Assembly (NCBI GenBank): GCA_947444055.1
Contig: CANEYR010000019.1
Span: 1-56,420 of the forward strand
Direction of reading: 5' to 3'
Source of the DNA: Planctomycetota bacterium
Lineage (GTDB): Bacteria; Planctomycetota; UBA1135; UBA2386
DNA: 56,420 bases
Positions 52,950 to 56,420 of the stretch are shown one piece after another. The position numbers and the translations under genes were made by a program. Position 1 is the stretch's first letter. Every line of letters begins with the position of its first letter. Under the pieces are notes generated by a model, which was not told the origin of the DNA, did not search any database, and saw only the letters and a program-made list of their open reading frames with translations.

Positions 52950-53768
52950 ATGCGCGTGTTCACCATCCCGATCGTCGCGAGTCTGTTCGGCGCCTGCTCG
53001 TCGATGGTACTCGCCGAACCTCGCGTCTTGGTGTCGCCCTACCTCGCTGTCTACCAACTGCGCGGCGACATCGCCATGCAGTCCCAGCCGAGCCCCGGCA
53101 GCCCGCTGCAAGACAACGCCGCCCAGACGTTGCTCACGTTCGGCCAAGACCATCACCATGAAGACATTGGTGTGCGCGCCGACATCGGCGACGGCTTCGG
53201 CGGCATTCGCATCGACTACTACAAGCTCGACATGAACACGTCGCGGACTGGCGTGATCGACGCGGATTGGGGTCGGCTGCTCGCTGGTGACGAAGTGCGA
53301 ATGCGCGCCGACATGGACGAACTGCGCCTTGGCTATCTCGAACCGCTCGGCACCGTGCGCACGACCTACCGCGACCGGCCGCTGGCTCTGCGTTTCGCCG
53401 TCGGCGGTGTGCTCGCCCACCGCGACCTCTCACTGCAGGCTCGCACCGTCGATGGCGCCCGCACCCAAAACGTCGAGATCGACGGCGACGTGCTCTACGC
53501 GGCCGCGCGCTTGCAAGCGACGTGGCGAGACTTCGCCTTCGATGCCGACTACGCCGCCTCGCCGGAGATCGTGCTCAGTGGCGACTTCGAAGACCTGCTG
53601 CAAGATCTCGAACTGCGCGCGAGCTACACGATGCCGCTGCACGACGTGACCTTCTTCGCCGGCTATCGATTGAGTGCGCTCACGGCGAAGGGCGACGCCA
53701 ACGGGTTTGGCTACGACGCCGACCTAACGATCGACGGGTTTCAGTTCGGACTCTCGGTCACGTTCTGA
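52950..53768 (+). CDS. outer-membrane beta-barrel-like protein
   Basis: 272 residues with signal sequence IPIVASLFGACSSMVLAEP. Amphipathic strands with alternating residues (DELRLGYLEPLG, RLQATWRDFAFDADY, LRASYTMPLHDVTFFAGYRL) and a final aromatic LSVTF, the usual outer-membrane C-terminus. No ligand is suggested. The last 45 nt overlap the convergent D,D-peptidase gene. Confidence 0.72.
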   Translation: MRVFTIPIVASLFGACSSMVLAEPRVLVSPYLAVYQLRGDIAMQSQPSPGSPLQDNAAQTLLTFGQDHHHEDIGVRADIGDGFGGIRIDYYKLDMNTSRTGVIDADWGRLLAGDEVRMRADMDELRLGYLEPLGTVRTTYRDRPLALRFAVGGVLAHRDLSLQARTVDGARTQNVEIDGDVLYAAARLQATWRDFAFDADYAASPEIVLSGDFEDLLQDLELRASYTMPLHDVTFFAGYRLSALTAKGDANGFGYDADLTIDGFQFGLSVTF

Positions 53769-55202
53769 CGATCTCACGCAGCCGAGGGCGGCCGCCAGCT
53801 GGTTCACAAAGGCATCGACGGCGGCCTTGGCGGCTTCCTCGCTACACGTGAAGTCGTTCACCATGATGCTGAAGATGAGCGGGTCGTCGACTGGATCAGG
53901 GCCATCGAGGTAGCCGGACAGGCAGACGACGCGCGAGATGAAGCCGGTCTTCGCACTCACGTGGCCTTTCCCATGTCCGTCGCGGAATCGCGACCGCAAC
54001 GTGCCCGACTCGCCGGCCACTGGCAACGCCTGCACGAAGGCCTCGCGGAACGGCGCCCCCCTGACCGCCAGCAGCAAGGCGGTGAGCTGACGCGGTTGCA
54101 CGAGATTGCGGCGCGACAACCCGGAGCCATCCGCGATCACCATGCCCGTCGTGTCGACGCCGAGCTGCGCGAGCGTTGCCTTCGCATGGCGCTCGACGTT
54201 GGCGGTGCTGCCATCACCTAGCGCCGTGCGCGCCGCAAGGCGCGCGACTTGTTCGGCGTAGAGGTTGTTGCTGTTCAACAACAGCGGCTGCACCAACTGC
54301 GCGAGCGGCGGCGATGAGTGCGTGACGACGAGACGTGGCTCGCCTTCGGCGACGACATCCGCGCGTTCCTCGATTGCGATGCCAAGCTGGCGCAGTTCGC
54401 TCGTCAACACCGCAACTGCGAACGCCGCCGGATCCCTCACCGTTACCTGCACCGACTGCGGTCGCGCGTCCTTCGCAATTGTCCCTGTCACTTCGATGGC
54501 GTCGCTGCCGAGTGCGCGGCGCGTCGTGAGGCGCGTCGAACCGCCAGCTTCCACCTGTTGCACCTGCACACGAGGTGCTGGCAACACCGACGGCTGCACC
54601 TCCACGACCGGTTCCGAGAGACCTGGCCGCACGGTCACGGTGACGACATTGCCACCGCAGCACAGGCCGCCGAAGGGAGCGGCGTAGTCTTCGTCGAGGT
54701 AATCCCACTGCCAGCCGAGCCCCAGATGTTCGCGCCCGAGCCAGCTGTCGTCGCCGACGACGCGGCCGACGACACGTTGCACGCCAGCCTCACGCAGGGC
54801 GGACGCCATCGCTTTGAAGGCGGCTTTGCCTGCGGCCCCGGTGCCAAACGACGGATCGCCGTGCCCACGCAACATGAGTTCGCCGTGCAGCACGCCTGCG
54901 CTGACCGGTCCCCGCATCCACAGTTCTGTCGGCACCCGGTGTTCACCACCCAGAGTCGCCAATGCCACCGCAGCGCTGATCAGCTTCATGTTGGAGGCGG
55001 TAGCGAAACCGCGATCTGCGTTGGCCGCCGCCAAAACCTCCCCGCTGCTACCGACGACACACACACCAATCCGACCGCCTGCCAACTCGGGGCGGGCCAA
55101 CAACTGCGCGAGGGCGGCCTCCATCGGACTCGGGGTGGGCGACGGGGCGGCCACGCACGCAGCCAGCAGACCCGCCATCCACACCATCGATGCCATTCGC
55201 AT
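53724..55202 (-). CDS. dacB: D-alanyl-D-alanine carboxypeptidase/endopeptidase (PBP4 type)
   Basis: 492 residues, lipoprotein-like signal (GLLAAC). Serine-peptidase S13 signature: SNMK (S-x2-K, near residue 69), SNN in LLLNSNNLYAEQVAR, and AKTGF. Long middle insert as in E. coli DacB. It trims or opens peptidoglycan crosslinks in the periplasm. It starts one nt after the stop of the membrane protein gene (TGAcATG), so they share an operon. Confidence 0.92.
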   Translation of the reverse strand: MRMASMVWMAGLLAACVAAPSPTPSPMEAALAQLLARPELAGGRIGVCVVGSSGEVLAAANADRGFATASNMKLISAAVALATLGGEHRVPTELWMRGPVSAGVLHGELMLRGHGDPSFGTGAAGKAAFKAMASALREAGVQRVVGRVVGDDSWLGREHLGLGWQWDYLDEDYAAPFGGLCCGGNVVTVTVRPGLSEPVVEVQPSVLPAPRVQVQQVEAGGSTRLTTRRALGSDAIEVTGTIAKDARPQSVQVTVRDPAAFAVAVLTSELRQLGIAIEERADVVAEGEPRLVVTHSSPPLAQLVQPLLLNSNNLYAEQVARLAARTALGDGSTANVERHAKATLAQLGVDTTGMVIADGSGLSRRNLVQPRQLTALLLAVRGAPFREAFVQALPVAGESGTLRSRFRDGHGKGHVSAKTGFISRVVCLSGYLDGPDPVDDPLIFSIMVNDFTCSEEAAKAAVDAFVNQLAAALGCVRSSERDRESELKPVDR

Positions 55203-55203
55203 G

Positions 55204-56420
55204 TCAGTTGCCGTTCAGGTTGCGCCGAACCTTGGTGCGCCACTCGGCTTCGATCGTGCGCACGCGTTCGTCGGTCAGCGGCACCGCGCGCGGCCGCACC
55301 GTGACGACGCCTTGGACGTCAATGTCGACGTTCTGGTCGAACGCCTCGACGTAGCCGGGCGGCGGCGAACGTTCATGAGCCATGCGCCGCGAGAAACTGA
55401 TCGTGCTGCCAATCTCAACCGCTTCAGCAAGGGTGACCCGCTCGGAGCCATCGTCGCAATAGATGTCCCAGAACAGGCGCAGCACAAACAGCCCGTACCC
55501 GTCGTCCGGTTTGACACCGAGCGCGTTGCCGAGCGCCGTTCGCAATTCCTCCCTTTCGAGTAGACCATCGCCGTTGCCGTCGGCTTCGTGCACATGCCGT
55601 TCGAGCGCAATGAGAGCGACTTCCGGCATCGTGACCACCGGCGTGCGTGCGACCACCCAGTCATTGAGGCCATAGACGTCGAGGAAGTTGCAGTCCGGAA
55701 GGCACCAGCCAGGCAGGCCGATCGCTGACTCGGCCCGAATCGGCAATGCTCCCGCGGCTTCGCCGAGGCTTTGCCGCCGTGGGAAGCGGACCCGCAGAGA
55801 CTCGAACCGGGCCGCATGGTGGTTGCAGCGCAGACCGATGTAGCGAAAGAACAACCAGACCTGCTGCCGATCGAACCAGCGTGACAGCGGACGCACGACG
55901 GCGGGCAATTGCGGCGTTACCGCCTTGATGCCTTCGGCGCGAGCGTCCGACGTCAACGCCAAGTGCACCCAACCAACCGAACTCGCCATACCGAGACTCA
56001 CAACCGTCGCCAGCGGCAAGCGCCAATTGCCGCCGATGCGCATGGCCATCGCGACACATGCCAACACCCCAAGGGGAACGAGCTGGCTGAGCACGCGGTA
56101 CTCGAAGTGGTCGCCACCGACCTTGAACAAGTAGTAGCACGCGTTGAAGAGCACGATCGCCACTGCGGCCAGGCCAGGCACCCGGTCGGCAAGGGCCGCG
56201 ATGATGGCGCGCAGCGGTGCCCGCAGCTCGACCACCAACCACACCGCGGCCAGCGGGAACCACAGCCAAGCGCCGTTCTCGAGCGCAAAGCATGCGAAGT
56301 ACCGCCACCCGGCCTCTGGCCACGCCGAGACCACCTTCGCGAAGTAGGTGTTGGGCAGCCATTCCCCGTAGTAGCTGCGCCGCCAAAGCACATGCGCGGC
56401 GACGGCCAGTAGCGGCGACA
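55204..56420 (-). CDS. polytopic membrane protein with C-terminal EF-hand (5' end missing)
   Basis: The frame is open to the window edge (a GTG at 56391 is in frame but not a certain start). The first ~160 visible residues hold hydrophobic segments and a SYYGEWLPNTYFAKV motif seen in planctomycete/actinobacterial glycosyltransferase-like membrane proteins. The last ~180 residues are soluble: a canonical EF-hand loop DGNGDGLLEREE and a second, shifted one (DDGSERVTLAEA). This would be a membrane enzyme with a calcium-binding tail. TGAcATG spacing couples it to dacB. Confidence 0.75.
   Translation of the reverse strand, partial: SPLLAVAAHVLWRRSYYGEWLPNTYFAKVVSAWPEAGWRYFACFALENGAWLWFPLAAVWLVVELRAPLRAIIAALADRVPGLAAVAIVLFNACYYLFKVGGDHFEYRVLSQLVPLGVLACVAMAMRIGGNWRLPLATVVSLGMASSVGWVHLALTSDARAEGIKAVTPQLPAVVRPLSRWFDRQQVWLFFRYIGLRCNHHAARFESLRVRFPRRQSLGEAAGALPIRAESAIGLPGWCLPDCNFLDVYGLNDWVVARTPVVTMPEVALIALERHVHEADGNGDGLLEREELRTALGNALGVKPDDGYGLFVLRLFWDIYCDDGSERVTLAEAVEIGSTISFSRRMAHERSPPPGYVEAFDQNVDIDVQGVVTVRPRAVPLTDERVRTIEAEWRTKVRRNLNGN

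Noticed and set aside
55790-55830. Possible tRNA T-arm on the minus strand (GGTTCGAGTC)
   Set aside because: Stem sequences do not pair and no acceptor or anticodon arm fits; it is inside a coding frame.

Overview
This is a GC-rich, gene-dense window from a bacterial chromosome. It is most likely from a planctomycete of the kind that carries many very similar secreted proteins. That placement is inferred from gene content: a Hanks-type Ser/Thr kinase with C-terminal repeats next to an ECF-like sigma factor, a choice-of-anchor-Q protein, many signal-peptide proteins cleaved after Ala-Gln, secreted proteins sharing a C-terminal Gly-Cys / Pro-Gly-Cys / Ser-Asn-Ala-Leu / Thr-Ile-Gly-Thr domain, and a eukaryotic-like NADP isocitrate dehydrogenase. 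No rRNA, tRNA or CRISPR array was found.

Layout. 1-1607: end of an amino-acid ABC importer (fused binding protein/permease plus ATPase). 1664-2644: relics, a Schlafen/AlbA-type C-terminus on the minus strand back to back with a type IV prepilin N-terminus on the plus strand. 2730-5137: a secreted anchor-Q protein, a small membrane protein and an IS91-type transposase relic. 5138-8930: Ser/Thr kinase and ECF-like sigma factor. 9067-23191: the accessory zone, with a secreted protein, a di-haem peroxidase-like protein, three intact and two or more broken copies of a WNG-repeat secreted protein, and one member of a second secreted family whose paralogue lies at 32782-33852. 23390-30107: an FKBP fusion, further secreted proteins, a sigma relic and icd. 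30153-32124: phosphatase and MFS transporter. 33868-49312: mainly housekeeping genes (clpB, purB, nadC, a MinD-like ATPase, an HhH protein, ruvC, ispD-ispF, an ABC exporter, a parvulin-like foldase). 49309-56420: envelope proteins, a PBP4-type D,D-peptidase and a truncated polytopic membrane protein with an EF-hand.

The most striking signal is a bipartite element, C(G/A)TCAC - exactly 16 nt - (C/G)GTTYCC. It lies upstream of seven consecutive secreted-protein genes between 10.7 and 20.7 kb, on both strands, and in five of them is followed by a GCGAGG or GCGAGC. The spacing and the CGTT box look like an ECF sigma promoter, which would make these genes a co-regulated secretome island. The kinase/sigma pair beside the island is a candidate controller (inference only). 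The island also shows its own decay: truncated paralogues, isolated C-terminal tails, and the start of a second kinase gene joined antisense into a broken WNG gene.
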